This document shows, one piece after another, positions 27,491-35,464 of a stretch of DNA of 64,000 bases. Numbering within the stretch: the first letter of the stretch is position 1; each line of letters begins with the position of its first letter. The notes under the pieces are model-generated. The model did not search any database. It was not told where the DNA came from and worked only from the letters and a program-made list of their open reading frames with translations. Source of the stretch: Planococcus liqunii (GTDB lineage: Bacteria; Bacillota; Bacilli; Bacillales_A; Planococcaceae); assembly GCF_030413595.1 (NCBI RefSeq), contig NZ_CP129238.1:310001-374000 (forward strand), in the 5' to 3' direction. A program made the translations under genes and the position numbers.

Positions 27491-27538
27491 AAAGGAAAAG
27501 CATGATCTGATGAAAAGGATCATGCTTTTTCCTTTGTT
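27491..27538 (+). terminator. Terminator of the candidate RNA
   Basis: Long stem AAAGGAAAAGCATGATC (27491-27507) / GATCATGC + TTTTTCCTTT (27518-27535) with one bulge, T-rich after. Confidence 0.85.
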
Positions 27539-27655
27539 TATATTTCCGGCTCCTACAAGTCAGAATAATTTATTTATTTGCGAATCCATGTGATAAACTA
27601 GTAAAAAGATTTGATGCTCCGCCAACTAAACCATACATAGAAAAGGGGAACTGAC

Positions 27656-28135
27656 ATGAACGAGACGATTATGAATGCCATACAGGATGATTACCCGGAA
27701 GAATTTGCCTGGTGCTACGGATGTGGTCGGTTAAATAAGGAAGGCCATCATTTCCGCACAAAATGGAACGGGGAAGAAACGGTTACTTTATACAAGCCGG
27801 ACCCGGCACATAAAGCGATTCCGGGTTTTGTCTACGGCGGATTGATTGCTTCGCTGATCGACTGCCACGGAACCGGTTCAGCATCGCTCGCTTTGCACCG
27901 GAAAAACGGTTTTGAACCCGGAAGCGGGGAAGAGCCGCCGCGTTTCGTCACAGCGTCCCTTCATGTGGATTTTGTAAAGCCGACGCCTGAAGGAATTGTG
28001 TTAAAGGCGGTTGGGCAAGTGGAAGAAATCCACCCGAAGAAATTTAAAGTGAAAGTGGAAGTATTTGCGGATGACTCGATCTGCGCCACTGGAGAAGTAA
28101 CGGCTGTGGTTATGCCGCAATCATTCGGAAAATAA
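27656..28135 (+). CDS. PaaI/4HBT-type hotdog thioesterase
   Basis: A 159-residue hotdog-fold protein predicted to hydrolyse acyl-CoA thioesters. It begins with a cysteine-bearing segment FAWCYGCGRLNKEGHHF (about 18-33) seen in a subgroup of these enzymes. The hotdog helix FVYGGLIASLIDCHGTGSAS is near 60, where Gly-Gly and the Asp at about 69 are the catalytic-type positions. The ATG at 27656 follows AAAAGGGG. It sits alone between the candidate RNA terminator and the monooxygenase gene. Substrate unknown. Confidence 0.82.
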   Translation: MNETIMNAIQDDYPEEFAWCYGCGRLNKEGHHFRTKWNGEETVTLYKPDPAHKAIPGFVYGGLIASLIDCHGTGSASLALHRKNGFEPGSGEEPPRFVTASLHVDFVKPTPEGIVLKAVGQVEEIHPKKFKVKVEVFADDSICATGEVTAVVMPQSFGK

Positions 28136-28317
28136 GCTATAAAACATAAGAAGAATCTCCTCGTAATTACGCACACTTCATCCTGGTAGTGTGCTAAAAT
28201 TTTATAACCTAGTTTACTGGTAAGAATACATAGATTTATAGTATAATCAAGAAGTTCTTCGAAAGTAATTGAAAGTTTTCACGATTGAGATTTCATAAGT
28301 AAAGGGAGCGAATGAGG

Positions 28318-29376
28318 ATGAAATATGGGTTTTGGCTGCCGATTTTCGGCGGATGGCTACGCAATGTAGAAGATGAGAACATGCCGGCAACATTTGATTA
28401 TGCCAAACAAGTCGTACAGTCAGCTGAAAAATGGGGCTACGATACCACCTTGATCGCTGAACTGAACTTGAACGATATAAAAGGGATGGAAGCTGATTCA
28501 CTCGAAGCTTGGTCTACAGCGGCTGCGTTGGCGGCTGTTACGGAGAAAATCGAGATTATGACAGCGATTCGCCCGGCTTTCCACAATCCGGCTGTCACAG
28601 CGAAAATGGCTGCCAATATTGATCGGATTTCAAATGGCCGTTTTACGCTGAATGTCGTATCGGCTTGGTGGGCGGAAGAAGCACGCCAGTACGGCGGGGA
28701 ATTCACCGAGCACGATGAGCGGTATGACCGCACAGACGAATTTTTGCAGGTCGTCAAAGGCATGTGGTCCGAAAAAGAATTTTCATTTAAAGGAAAGTAC
28801 TACGATATCCAAAATGCACGCTTGGAACCGAAGCCGGTTCAATCACCCAATCCGATTCTTTACGCTGGCGGAGAAAGCCCGCGCGGCAAAAAGTCGATTG
28901 TGGAATCGTGCGATGCGTATGTAATGCACGGCGGCACAGTAGAAGAAATCAAAGCGAAAATCGAAGACATGAAAAGATTGCGCGAAGAAGCTGGAAAAGC
29001 GCCGCTGCAATCGTTCGGCATGGCCGCTTATGTGGTTTGCCGTGACACCGAAGAAGAGGTGAAAGCGGAATATGCCCGCATCGTCGATATGAAAGACGCC
29101 AGCGGCTATGTCGGCTACAACGATTTTGTCTCAAAATCACAATTGGAGCAGCAAGTGAAGCTGGAGGATTATTCCGTATCGAACCGCGGCCTGCGCCCGA
29201 ATTTGATCGGCACGCCGGAACAGATTGCCGACCGTATTCTGGCTTACGAAGAAGCGGGGCTGGATTTATTGCTGCTGCAATTTTCGCCGCAGCTGGAAGA
29301 AATGGAGCGCTTTTCAAAACAGGTAATGCCGTTAGTGGAAGAGAAACGGCGAGCTTTGGAAACATTGTCTAACTAG
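28318..29376 (+). CDS. SsuD/SfnG-like flavin-dependent monooxygenase
   Basis: A 352-residue LLM-class monooxygenase of the alkanesulfonate/dimethylsulfone branch, using reduced FMN. Features are MKYGFWLPIFGGW at the start, FHNPAVTAKMAANIDRISNGR near 86-107, AWWAEEARQYGG near 116 and the ERYDRTDEFLQV motif near 133. The ATG at 28318 lies 9 nt after GGGAG; an ATG two codons earlier is too close to it. It is 11 nt upstream of an ATP-grasp gene, so the two are an operon. No flavin reductase or sulfonate transporter lies nearby, so sulfur scavenging is only a family-based guess. Confidence 0.85.
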   Translation: MKYGFWLPIFGGWLRNVEDENMPATFDYAKQVVQSAEKWGYDTTLIAELNLNDIKGMEADSLEAWSTAAALAAVTEKIEIMTAIRPAFHNPAVTAKMAANIDRISNGRFTLNVVSAWWAEEARQYGGEFTEHDERYDRTDEFLQVVKGMWSEKEFSFKGKYYDIQNARLEPKPVQSPNPILYAGGESPRGKKSIVESCDAYVMHGGTVEEIKAKIEDMKRLREEAGKAPLQSFGMAAYVVCRDTEEEVKAEYARIVDMKDASGYVGYNDFVSKSQLEQQVKLEDYSVSNRGLRPNLIGTPEQIADRILAYEEAGLDLLLLQFSPQLEEMERFSKQVMPLVEEKRRALETLSN

Positions 29377-29387
29377 GAGGAACCCAC

Positions 29388-30338
29388 ATGACTGAAAAAA
29401 TATATGTAATTCACGAAAACGAAGAATGGACAACACATCTTTTTAAACGCCTGGATGAATTGGAATTGCCATACGAAGACTGGTTTATCAATGAAGGACT
29501 GGTTGATTTGACCGAAGCGCCGCCGGAAGGCGTATTTTACAGCCGGATGAGTGCGTCTTCGCATACCAGAGGCCACCGATACGCGCCGGAATTGACGGAG
29601 TCCTTGCTTGCGTGGCTTGAGCATCATGGCCGGAAGGTGTTTAACGGCAGCCGTGCCTTGCGTTTGGAAGTCAGCAAAGTCAATCAGTATATGGCATTGA
29701 ACGCTGCCGGCATCCAGACGCCGAAAACGATTGCAGCCAACGGCAAAGAGCAAATTGTGAAAGCTGCAGAAAAATTAGGTGAGTCTTCTTTCATTATTAA
29801 ACACAACCGTGCCGGCAAAGGCCTTGGTGTGCAATTGTTCCATTCAATGGAAGCTTTGCATGAATACTTGAACGGCGGTGGTTTTGAACCGTCAATCGAT
29901 GGGATCACCCTCGTTCAGCAATACATTCAGGCACCGGAACCGTTTATCACGCGCTGTGAATTTGTCGGCGGCCAGTTTGTCTATACCGTACAAGTAGATA
30001 CATCAGAAGGCTTCGAACTTTGCCCGGCAGATGCATGCCGCATCGATGATTTGTTCTGCCCGGTCGGCGAACAGGTGGAAGAAAAACCGAAATTCCAAGT
30101 AGTGGAAGGATTCGATGATCCGATTCTTGCCAAATACGAAGAATTCCTTCGCCAAAACGGGATTGCAGTTGCGGGAATCGAGTTTATCCGCAATGCAGAA
30201 GGCGATATTTTCACATACGATGTCAACACAAATACCAATTACAATGCAGATGCCGAAGCTGCTCATGGCACATACGGCATGCTGGAACTTGCCACCTTCC
30301 TCGGCAACGAGCTGAAAGGCGCAAAAGTTACTGCATAA
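29388..30338 (+). CDS. ATP-grasp ligase (RimK-like)
   Basis: A 316-residue ATP-dependent carboxylate-amine ligase-type protein. The ATP-grasp region has FIIKHNRAGKGLGVQLF near 136-152, EPFITRCEFVGG near 184 and a metal-binding end segment with GIEFIRNAEGDIFTYDVNTNTNY near 262-284 (acidic/Asn pairs that bind Mg-ATP). The N-terminus MTEKIYVIHENEEW resembles RimK pre-ATP-grasp domains. It directly follows the SsuD-like monooxygenase gene (11 nt) with GGAGG in between. Neither acid nor amine substrate can be inferred. Confidence 0.82.
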   Translation: MTEKIYVIHENEEWTTHLFKRLDELELPYEDWFINEGLVDLTEAPPEGVFYSRMSASSHTRGHRYAPELTESLLAWLEHHGRKVFNGSRALRLEVSKVNQYMALNAAGIQTPKTIAANGKEQIVKAAEKLGESSFIIKHNRAGKGLGVQLFHSMEALHEYLNGGGFEPSIDGITLVQQYIQAPEPFITRCEFVGGQFVYTVQVDTSEGFELCPADACRIDDLFCPVGEQVEEKPKFQVVEGFDDPILAKYEEFLRQNGIAVAGIEFIRNAEGDIFTYDVNTNTNYNADAEAAHGTYGMLELATFLGNELKGAKVTA

Positions 30339-30345
30339 AACACAG

Positions 30346-30374
30346 GCATCGCTGAAATCAGCGATGCTTTTTTT
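30346..30374 (+). terminator. Terminator of the monooxygenase/ATP-grasp operon
   Basis: Perfect 10-bp stem GCATCGCTGA (30346-30355) / TCAGCGATGC (30358-30367) and seven T. Confidence 0.92.
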
Positions 30375-30442
30375 GGTTTAAGGCGAATGGGTTAAGGGGA
30401 AAATTAAGTAGTGGGATTCGATTTAGAAAGGAATGGGTGATT

Positions 30443-30631
30443 ATGGAGAAAGAACGCAATGAGGAAGAGCTAGTCGAAGCGGAAGAGCTGGAAGAAGAAG
30501 CAGCGGAGCCGGCGGAAGACGATTCGCGTTTTGATAAGATTTACAGCAAGGTGGCCTCGAACCGCTATGAAAATCTGCGGACAAGCTATATTGAAAACAA
30601 AGCGAAAGAACTTCGGAAAAGAAAAAAGTAA
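30443..30631 (+). CDS. Small acidic hypothetical protein
   Basis: A 62-residue highly charged protein: Glu-rich first half (EEELVEAEELEEEAAEPAEDD), then a basic end (KELRKRKK). No membrane segment or known domain. The ATG at 30443 has AAAGGA about 10 nt upstream. Codon use fits a real gene and the spacing is regular, but nothing points to its role. Confidence 0.6.
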   Translation: MEKERNEEELVEAEELEEEAAEPAEDDSRFDKIYSKVASNRYENLRTSYIENKAKELRKRKK

Positions 30632-30650
30632 AGGTCGGGTGCCGGTGCAC

Positions 30651-30950
30651 TCAATCTTTACTTTTTTCTGCTTCTTCCGCTACTACAAAAGCCAAGTCAT
30701 CGTTTCCGAAAATCTGTAAAACTTCCAGCATAGTTGCGGTGCCGACTTCAATTTCTGCCGGATCGGTTTTTGTTTCTTCCACCACGTTCAACAGCGCCTC
30801 ATTTGTTGGCTGGTGCGGATAAGCACGTGTATACAGCGCAACAGAATCAAGGTCGTGGTTGAGGCACCAATGCACAAAGAGGCGAATCATCGTGTCTTCA
30901 TCCTGCTGGTATTTCTTGATGATGTATTCATCGCGGTTTTCAAATTCCAT
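30651..30950 (-). CDS. Conserved-looking hypothetical protein, 99 residues
   Basis: Begins MEFENRDEYIIKKYQQDEDTM; acidic, mostly helical in appearance, with VHWCLNHDLD near 25. No known motif or membrane segment. The ATG at 30950 has AAAGGA 8 nt upstream; a longer frame to 31019 has no SD. It converges with the small acidic protein gene with only 19 bp between stops. Function unknown. Confidence 0.65.
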   Translation of the reverse strand: MEFENRDEYIIKKYQQDEDTMIRLFVHWCLNHDLDSVALYTRAYPHQPTNEALLNVVEETKTDPAEIEVGTATMLEVLQIFGNDDLAFVVAEEAEKSKD

Positions 30951-31083
30951 AAGGCACATCCTTTCACTAATTCTTTGTCCGTTATACCATATCCGGCGAG
31001 ACAATTCGAGTGGATGCATGGACTTATACTGTTTTTTCCTCTAGAATGAAGCCGAGAGAAATGATAGCATCGGAGGCTAAAAA

Positions 31084-31764
31084 ATGAAATTACTTCAAGT
31101 GAGAAAGGGACAACTCGTCTATTTTAACAACGAGTTACATAAAGTCTACTCCGTGAAGCCGTTAGCAAAAAAATCCGTCTTGATGTTCCGGTTGAAAGAC
31201 ATGGAACAGGTAGCGAGCAAAGCGGAGCAGGTATCGTACTACAAACCGAAACATCTGGATTCATTCCTATTCCTTGGCGCGCGTTATACGCTTCGCGACG
31301 ACATTCCGGCAGAGCCGGGCGGCTATATTTTCATCACGAAGCCGGATCCTGATTACATGGATCATTATTCGCTGAATGAATTTGAAAAAGTCGAATCGGT
31401 CGAAGGAAAAGACGTCGTGACGACACGCCAAAATACGGTGAAGTTCAAGGAATTCTTTGTGATGGTACCTGGTGAAGAACCTGGCAGCAACGACATCACC
31501 TATTTCGATAAATCCAAAGTGGCGCCGGAACAATTGGACGAAGACGCTCTGCTCGAAGAAAAGCTGAGAGAAGAAAATGCCATCAAACCTTCTATCGGAG
31601 ATGTTTACTTAAACTTGGATAACGGCGCAACCGCAATGGTCGTCGCCATTGAGCAGGATATTGTCACCATGGGAACAGGCGACAAACTGACTTTCCATGC
31701 CTTATACAAATCCGACAGCTGGAACTACTTGTATTCCATTAACAGTACCGACAGCGACCTGTAA
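31084..31764 (+). CDS. Hypothetical protein with KOW/SH3-like N-terminal segment
   Basis: A 226-residue soluble protein. Residues 1-40 (RKGQLVYFNNELHKVYSVKPLAKKSVLMF) look like the beta-barrel of the EF-P/KOW type, where a short basic loop sits between strands. The middle holds a YTLRDD segment and the C-terminus a second small beta-rich domain (SIGDVYLNLDNGATAMVVAIEQDIVTM near 177-203). I do not recognise a named family. The ATG at 31084 has a weak GGAGG-like site. It ends beside composite repeat copy 2. Confidence 0.65.
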   Translation: MKLLQVRKGQLVYFNNELHKVYSVKPLAKKSVLMFRLKDMEQVASKAEQVSYYKPKHLDSFLFLGARYTLRDDIPAEPGGYIFITKPDPDYMDHYSLNEFEKVESVEGKDVVTTRQNTVKFKEFFVMVPGEEPGSNDITYFDKSKVAPEQLDEDALLEEKLREENAIKPSIGDVYLNLDNGATAMVVAIEQDIVTMGTGDKLTFHALYKSDSWNYLYSINSTDSDL

Positions 31765-31794
31765 GCAAGAAGACTTAAAAAGGATGACGATGCA

Positions 31795-32208
31795 TAAAAC
31801 CAACCGGACCGGCCACTTCGCTTTCCGTGGGCTTAGCTTCAGCCTCCTCGCCGCTTTGCGCCTGCGGGGTCTTCAGCTTTCGCTGTCCCACAGGAGTCTC
31901 CGTGGTCGGACCGGTTGGCGGCGTCTCTCTTTGATTCGATTGTGAACGTGAATCGGGTTGTAGCCTAAATAGATATTCCAAAGAGGAAAAGCGATACCTT
32001 TGGATAGCCTTCACTTCTAGGATCCGAAGTGAAGGCCGGCGACTCCAGCGGGATAGCGAAGTGCCGAAATCCACTCGGGACGTTAGTTCCGAGTTAGTTC
32101 GGCGCGAGCCCGCGGAACGCGTCCGGCTGAAACGGAGGATCCGGTATTTTCCTCTAATCGGATATTTATTCAGCTATCATGTGTAAAATTTCTTTTGTCT
32201 ACAAGTTC
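31795..32208 (+). repeat. Composite palindromic intergenic element, copy 2
   Basis: About 415 bp between convergent genes. Block A runs from CCAACCGGACCGG (31800) to CCGGTTGG (about 31916). Block B includes the hairpin CCTTCACTTC/GAAGTGAAGG near 32010-32034 and the GAGCCCGCGGAA region. The right end TTCTTTTGTCTACAAGTTC (about 32190-32208) is the reverse complement of the left boundary of copy 1. The left end is shorter: it joins at GATGCATAAAACCAACC and lacks CTGTAGAC. Small open frames inside are not credible genes. Confidence 0.85.
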
Positions 32209-32238
32209 AAAAGGATGGCCCTTGGGCCATCCTTTTTG
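32209..32238. terminator. Terminator at the right edge of repeat copy 2
   Basis: Stem AAAAGGATGGCCC / GGGCCATCCTTTTT. An isolated AAAAAGGATG at about 31776-31786, left of the repeat, matches its first arm. Confidence 0.88.
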
Positions 32239-32241
32239 CTT

Positions 32242-32946
32242 TTATTCGGGTTCAACGATATGGAATTCCGTCAGCATCGCATAGAAGCGGGCACCGTGTC
32301 CTTCGGCTGCTTCGAGGAAATAGCGTTCGGTGATGACGAAGCTTCCGGCTTGGCTGTTGCTAATAACGTAGGCATGGACGACTGGATCATTCCCTTGCTG
32401 GCCGCCATTTGCAATGCCGTGAAGCTGGTAGCCTTCTACCGGTTCTGTCACTTGCTTGACATCCTCCAATTCCGGAAATTCCGATTTTAATTCGGCTTCA
32501 AATTCCTTCACTAATACTTCCGGTGCTGTATCCGGCACATGTTCGATGGTCATAGACACTTCCGGAAAATTCTCGGGAAGCGCTTCTTTTGTGGTAATGG
32601 CATCCGGGTCATCGCCTTCGCCTTTCACCATTTTGTAGCGCTCTTCATCGATATAAATGACATAATCGCAATCTTTTCCTTTGTTCAAGTGCATGATCAC
32701 TTTTTCTTCCATGCCTTCAATTTGGACAACAACTTCTTTTTCTTCTTCAAATTTTTCTTTAGTTGATGTTTTTCCCTCTTTTTCCTTTTCCCCGGCTTCG
32801 ACTTTGTTGCCATCGGCTGCAAGGCCGTCTTCAGATTGCACACTTTCTTTCAACGGATTGTTCCACGTGTCACCTTGAACACTGAATAGCACGAGCAGAA
32901 TGGCAGCTGCAGCAAATAAGAAAAGAACCAGAGCTTTTTTCATCAT
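32242..32946 (-). CDS. Exported/anchored hypothetical protein
   Basis: A 234-residue protein with an N-terminal hydrophobic segment (MMKKALVLFLFAAAAILLVLF) that anchors or exports it. A charged Lys/Glu-rich linker runs to about 72, then a globular domain (VVVQIEGMEEKVIMHL onward) of mixed alpha/beta character. No lipobox. No family recognised. The ATG at 32946 follows AAGGAG with a 9-nt gap. It is transcribed after the esterase-like gene but a 54-nt gap with no terminator leaves co-transcription open. Confidence 0.65.
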   Translation of the reverse strand: MMKKALVLFLFAAAAILLVLFSVQGDTWNNPLKESVQSEDGLAADGNKVEAGEKEKEGKTSTKEKFEEEKEVVVQIEGMEEKVIMHLNKGKDCDYVIYIDEERYKMVKGEGDDPDAITTKEALPENFPEVSMTIEHVPDTAPEVLVKEFEAELKSEFPELEDVKQVTEPVEGYQLHGIANGGQQGNDPVVHAYVISNSQAGSFVITERYFLEAAEGHGARFYAMLTEFHIVEPE

Positions 32947-32999
32947 GGTTGGCAACTCCTTCCTTTTATTCTTTCATTGCTGAACCTCCCGGTTTTCAC

Positions 33000-34265
33000 T
33001 CACAAAATCGAATTTTCTACTTCCAGCGGAACCAGTGCTTTGGTCCGGTCAATAAATACAAAGGCGTCGTAGCGGCTTGCGATGCGGGAAGGGACGTAAT
33101 TGCCATAGGCTTCATGAGCAGGGTTATAGACCACACCGATTGCCCGGTGGCCGGTCCAGCGGTCGAAGGAGGAAAAGTTGCCGGAATCGAACAATAGATA
33201 TTTATCATGCGCCCCGGTACGGTGCATAATTTCTTCCCACGAATTAATACGGGCAGGAGGAACCGCCATCACTTCATGCGGAACGCCCCAGGCCTGTGAA
33301 GCGATAACGGTGCCTTCATAGGTGCCGAATCCGACAGCGAAAACGTCTTCCGGCCGGTTTTGTTCCCGGAGGACCTGGCCGACGTTCAGCATGCCGTCGT
33401 TTCGCATATCGGTCGCCCTTGCATCGCCGATATGGGTATTGTGTTCCCAAATGATGATCTTGGCGTCCTGTCCGTGATAGTCTCGGACTTCGTTGATCGC
33501 TTCGACCATATGTTCATCCCGGATGTTCCAGGAGATTTCGCCGCTTTTGACCATGGCCCGGTAGTAATCTTCCGCGTTTTTCGTAACCAGCGCATTGATT
33601 TCCAAGTTTAGGGCGCTTTCTTGCTCGTCCCGGTATTGCCCTTCGTTTGCCCGGATGGAGGCCAGCAGTTTCGATACTTCGTCTACGCAAACGGTGGAGA
33701 AGTTTGCTGAGGAAATGGCGTAGCCTTCCGGTTCCCGGTTGAATGGCTCGAAGCAGGAAAAAGCTTTTTTCGCGAGTTCCAGGTCGGCTCCAGCCGGATT
33801 GGTATGGGTCAGGTAATGGACAACTTCGTCCATGGATTCCCACAAGCTGTAAATATCAATGCCGTAAAACCCGGTTTTCATTTCACTTTGTTCATTGTGC
33901 GATTTCAACCAATCGATAAACTCGGCGATTTCTTCGTTTGCCCACATCCAGGTCGGCCAACGGGTAAAAGCCTGCAGCACTTCATGCGCCGTCTTTCCGT
34001 CCTGCCCGTACCCTTTAATGAAACGATTGACTTGCTGGGAAGATGGCCAGTCGCCCTCCACCGCAAGGAGTGAAAAGCCTTTTTCCTGAATCAGCCGTTT
34101 AGAAAGTTCTGCGCGGATGGTATAGAATTCCGAAGTTCCATGGCTCGCTTCCCCGAGCATGACAATCTTGGCATCGCCAATTGCTTCAATAATCGGCGTT
34201 AAGTCTGCAGGAGAATCAAATGGCTGGGCGTGTATTCTGACCGCTTCTTCAAGTGATTGTTCCAC
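33000..34265 (-). CDS. Erythromycin esterase family protein
   Basis: A 421-residue protein of the EreA/Bcr136-like family. Catalytic-type residues are visible: GEASHGTSEFY near 38 (His in HGT), AVEGDWPSS near 69 (Glu) and IIWEHNTHIGDARA near 273 (His-Asn-His). True EreA enzymes open macrolide lactones, but many chromosomal homologues have other or unknown substrates. Resistance should not be assumed from this alone. The ATG at 34265 follows GGAAAGGAG. No mobile element is nearby, so it looks resident rather than acquired. Confidence 0.85.
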   Translation of the reverse strand: MEQSLEEAVRIHAQPFDSPADLTPIIEAIGDAKIVMLGEASHGTSEFYTIRAELSKRLIQEKGFSLLAVEGDWPSSQQVNRFIKGYGQDGKTAHEVLQAFTRWPTWMWANEEIAEFIDWLKSHNEQSEMKTGFYGIDIYSLWESMDEVVHYLTHTNPAGADLELAKKAFSCFEPFNREPEGYAISSANFSTVCVDEVSKLLASIRANEGQYRDEQESALNLEINALVTKNAEDYYRAMVKSGEISWNIRDEHMVEAINEVRDYHGQDAKIIIWEHNTHIGDARATDMRNDGMLNVGQVLREQNRPEDVFAVGFGTYEGTVIASQAWGVPHEVMAVPPARINSWEEIMHRTGAHDKYLLFDSGNFSSFDRWTGHRAIGVVYNPAHEAYGNYVPSRIASRYDAFVFIDRTKALVPLEVENSIL

Positions 34266-34350
34266 GTGGAAAACTCCTTTCCAGCTCGCTTGTTACTCCT
34301 ACTGTTCCCGCATCTGAACATCTAAAACAAGAGCTGGAAAAAGACAAATA

Positions 34351-34377
34351 AAAACACCTGCTAAAAAGCAGGTGCTG
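34351..34377 (-). terminator. Terminator of the GNAT gene
   Basis: Stem CACCTGC (34355-34361) / GCAGGTG (34368-34374) with a T-run on the minus strand. Confidence 0.75.
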
Positions 34378-34379
34378 AA

Positions 34380-34649
34380 TTATTTTGCTAAGATATCTTG
34401 AAATTCCGGTGTTTTTTCAATAACAGAGTGGGCAAATGGGCATTGCGGATCAATGGTTTTGCCTTCATCCCGTGCGTATTGCACGACTTGCTCGACCAGT
34501 TTTTTTCCCATGCCTTGCCCTTCCAGCTGGGGCGAAACTTCGGTGTGGTCCACCGTCAATACATCACCATTTGGTACATATGAAATAAATCCAAGTTCCT
34601 CTGAATCTTTCACGACGACGAATCGATTGTTGTCCTGTTTGATATCCAT
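34380..34649 (-). CDS. Small GNAT-like N-acetyltransferase (YjdJ type)
   Basis: An 89-residue minimal GNAT protein of the COG2388/YjdJ type. It has VDHTEVSPQLEGQGMGKKLVE near 33-53, where QGMGKKL is the acetyl-CoA pyrophosphate loop, and the ending CPFAHSVIEKTPEF typical of the group. The ATG at 34649 is preceded by AGGAGG. Acceptor substrate unknown. Monocistronic. Confidence 0.85.
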   Translation of the reverse strand: MDIKQDNNRFVVVKDSEELGFISYVPNGDVLTVDHTEVSPQLEGQGMGKKLVEQVVQYARDEGKTIDPQCPFAHSVIEKTPEFQDILAK

Positions 34650-34736
34650 TCAGCTGCCTCCTTTGGTTTGCTTTCCTTTCTGTATTCCCGGTTTGGCAGA
34701 AGTTATTCAAGTACTTGGGTTTGTTTGGTGAAGGAA

Positions 34737-34765
34737 TTGAATTTTTAGTCTCGAAAAATTATACT
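34737..34765 (+). promoter_or_regulatory. Sigma-A promoter driving an ABC ATPase remnant
   Basis: TTGAAT (34737-34742), 17-bp spacer, TATACT (34760-34765). The only open frame downstream is the 28-codon remnant at 34824. Confidence 0.65.
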
Positions 34766-34823
34766 GTGGGCATAGAGCCGGTGAGGAGTAAGTTCAAGCC
34801 AAGAGTATAAGGAGGGAAGCTTT

Positions 34824-34910
34824 ATGGAAAGCATGATTCACACCGAACACTTGTCAAAGCATTACAAACTCTCATTCCATAGGATAAAATCAGTTCACGG
34901 AAGTAGTTAA
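34824..34910 (+). pseudogene. Truncated ABC-transporter ATPase start (28 codons)
   Basis: An ATG with an excellent GGAGGG site (34811-34816) opens MESMIHTEHLSKHYKLSFHR, which looks like the first beta-strand of an ABC ATP-binding subunit (pattern hhxxxxLxKxYK). It ends at TAA after 28 codons with no Walker A motif. No further ABC sequence occurs before the terminator at 34928. I read it as the stub of a deleted gene that kept promoter and RBS; a real small peptide is the alternative. Confidence 0.5.
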
Positions 34911-34927
34911 CCCCAAATTTAAGCACA

Positions 34928-34963
34928 TAAAAAAAGACCCTACACACGTAGGGTCTTTTTTTT
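34928..34963. terminator. Bidirectional terminator after the cold-shock gene
   Basis: Stem AAAAAGACCCTAC (34931-34943) / GTAGGGTCTTTTT (34948-34960), A-run left and T-run right. Confidence 0.92.
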
Positions 34964-34971
34964 AGCTATTA

Positions 34972-35172
34972 TTAAGCTTTTTGAACGTTAGTAGCTTGTA
35001 GGCCACGTTGTCCTTGTTCAATTTCAAACGTTACATTTTGACCTTCGTCTAAAGATTTGAAACCTTCGCTTTGGATTGCTGAGAAATGTACGAATACGTC
35101 ATCTCCTGCTTCACGCTCGATAAATCCAAAACCTTTTTCTGCATTAAACCACTTAACTGTACCTTGTTCCAT
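34972..35172 (-). CDS. Cold-shock protein (CspA/CspB family)
   Basis: A 66-residue single-stranded nucleic-acid-binding protein that acts as an RNA chaperone. RNP1 KGFGFIE (about 14-20) and RNP2 VFVHFSA (about 26-32) are intact, and length is typical. The ATG at 35172 follows AGGAGG. The 292-bp space up to 35465 would include a long 5' leader, as is usual for csp messages. A weak TTGTTC/TAAATT pair lies on the minus strand in 35240-35275, but nothing else was identified there. Confidence 0.95.
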   Translation of the reverse strand: MEQGTVKWFNAEKGFGFIEREAGDDVFVHFSAIQSEGFKSLDEGQNVTFEIEQGQRGLQATNVQKA

Positions 35173-35464
35173 AATTGTTGCCTCCTGGTGCGGCTATCCA
35201 CACAATGTGTTACTATCCTTGCTCAAATACCTTAGACGAAAAACAAAATTTATTCTCAATCTGAAAACGAACAAAAATAATTCTTTATTAGACTAACAGA
35301 TAGTTGATAAAATGGAAAGCAAAGAGCATCGATTCAATTACTCAAAATGGATTTTATTCTATAAATACAGACATACACTAAACTATTGGTAGCCCAATAT
35401 TAAGTTGCTGGTGGTTTTTAATTTTCCTCAAAAAAGGGTATAGCACGTGGTAAGAGGTGAGGAC

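Noticed and set aside
26943..27655. RNase P RNA, tmRNA, SRP RNA or 6S RNA for the structured gap
   Set aside because: Lacks the conserved rnpB core (GAGGAAAGTCC), an ANNNLALAA-type tag frame, the SRP tetraloop region and the 6S open-complex shape; gene neighbours also do not match.
31697..31945. Open frame of 82 codons running from the end of the KOW-like gene into the repeat
   Set aside because: Lies mostly inside palindromic block A, has no RBS and is Ser/Leu/Arg-rich as expected from a GC-rich palindrome.
33000..34265. Acquired macrolide-resistance gene
   Set aside because: Family similarity is clear, but there is no mobile context and chromosomal homologues often have other substrates.
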